NCBI RefSeq assembly: GCF_004014855.1 | Contig: NZ_CP034930.1 | Span: 496,001-560,000 of the forward strand | DNA length: 64,000 nt | Reading direction: 5' to 3' | From: Apibacter raozihei | Lineage (GTDB): Bacteria > Bacteroidota > Bacteroidia > Flavobacteriales > Weeksellaceae | Shown: positions 63,697 to 64,000 of the stretch, one piece after another | How the letters are laid out: the number at the start of each line of letters is the position of its first letter | Position numbering within the stretch: position 1 is the stretch's first letter | Made by a program: the position numbers and the translations under genes | The notes under the pieces: generated by a model | Databases searched by the model: none | The model's input: the letters and a program-made list of their open reading frames with translations, nothing else | What the model was told of the DNA's origin: nothing

Positions 63697-64000
63697 ATTC
63701 TTTAGCTTGATCATCGAATCTAAATTGAAACATTATGCTATAATGCTACACTTAACATACGCTACTGTTATTTTAATTGACAGTCTATTTCATAAGGCCT
63801 CTACAAAAGTATATATAAATATATTTATTATCATTATATAATTTATTTTCTTATTAAACAATGTTATATTTAACATATTTTATTATATATAAATCAATAT
63901 ACCAAAAAATTAATATAAATAAATTTTGGAGATATTATACATCGTATTTTATTATTATCTATAACTAAAGGCAATAATTGTTTCAATCAACTTTTTTCAT
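63697..64000. other. AT-rich end of the window
   Basis: About 300 bases, extremely AT-rich, with no credible gene or RNA. The gene expected upstream of the small minus-strand genes is outside the window. Confidence 0.5.

Overview
The window is AT-rich chromosomal DNA from a member of the Bacteroidota, most likely the Flavobacteriales, in or near the Weeksellaceae/Chryseobacterium group. The evidence is the Bacteroidota-type promoter (-33 TTTG, -7 TAnnTTTG) ahead of many genes, two TonB-dependent receptors, an alternative complex III (act) operon, a short ~330-residue NuoG, a CzcA-TolC fusion and flavobacterial-type ribosomal and replication proteins. Genus cannot be fixed from the sequence alone; a low-GC relative such as Apibacter is possible but unproven. 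No insertion sequence, prophage, CRISPR array or rRNA was seen.

Layout. 1-2.0 kb (minus): nuoA-B-C-D of respiratory complex I, with nuoD cut by the left edge. 2.2-4.7 kb (plus): TonB-dependent siderophore-type receptor with its own promoter and terminator. 4.8-6.9 kb (minus): a radical SAM / DUF4130 pair of putative DNA-repair proteins. 7.0-13.2 kb (minus): heavy-metal RND efflux genes (adaptor, CzcA-TolC fusion) and a small exported protein. 13.3-15.2 kb (minus): rfbD, rfbC and a hotdog thioesterase. 15.3-16.7 kb (plus): der. 16.8-17.4 kb (minus): small beta-barrel protein. 17.5-26.0 kb (minus): actABCDEF. 26.3-27.4 kb (minus): holB. 27.7-30.6 kb (plus): dnaB and a PIN-PhoH gene. 30.7-34.1 kb (minus): siderophore receptor and PepSY protein. 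34.3-37.5 kb (minus): thrS-infC-rpmI-rplT. 37.6-41.5 kb (minus): ruvB, SMR transporter, dihydroorotase, YbaK, methyltransferase. 41.9-46.2 kb (plus): lctP-lutA-lutB-lutC for lactate uptake and oxidation. 46.6-49.6 kb (minus): a 580-residue exported protein and a membrane-bound LuxR-type regulator. 50.2-59.8 kb (minus): nuoE-F-(beta-barrel gene)-G-H-I-J-K-L-M. 60.5 kb: tRNA-Leu(UAG). 61-64 kb: ECF sigma factor, AhpD-like protein and three small accessory genes in very AT-rich DNA.

How it fits together. Most of an aerobic chain is encoded here: NADH (complex I) and lactate (LutABC) feed the quinone pool, and alternative complex III passes electrons from quinol to cytochrome c. No terminal oxidase lies beside act. 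Complex I is encoded in two same-strand blocks about 48 kb apart, and nuoN is not visible. Iron uptake (two receptors plus PepSY protein) and metal efflux form a second theme.

Points most worth checking: the split complex I locus with an outer-membrane-type gene inside it; infC starting at AUA; several promoters lying directly against start codons (probable leaderless mRNAs); an almost perfect 30-bp palindrome in front of the AhpD-like gene; an internal signal-peptide-like junction in the CzcA-TolC fusion; and the poorly characterised radical SAM/DUF4130 pair.
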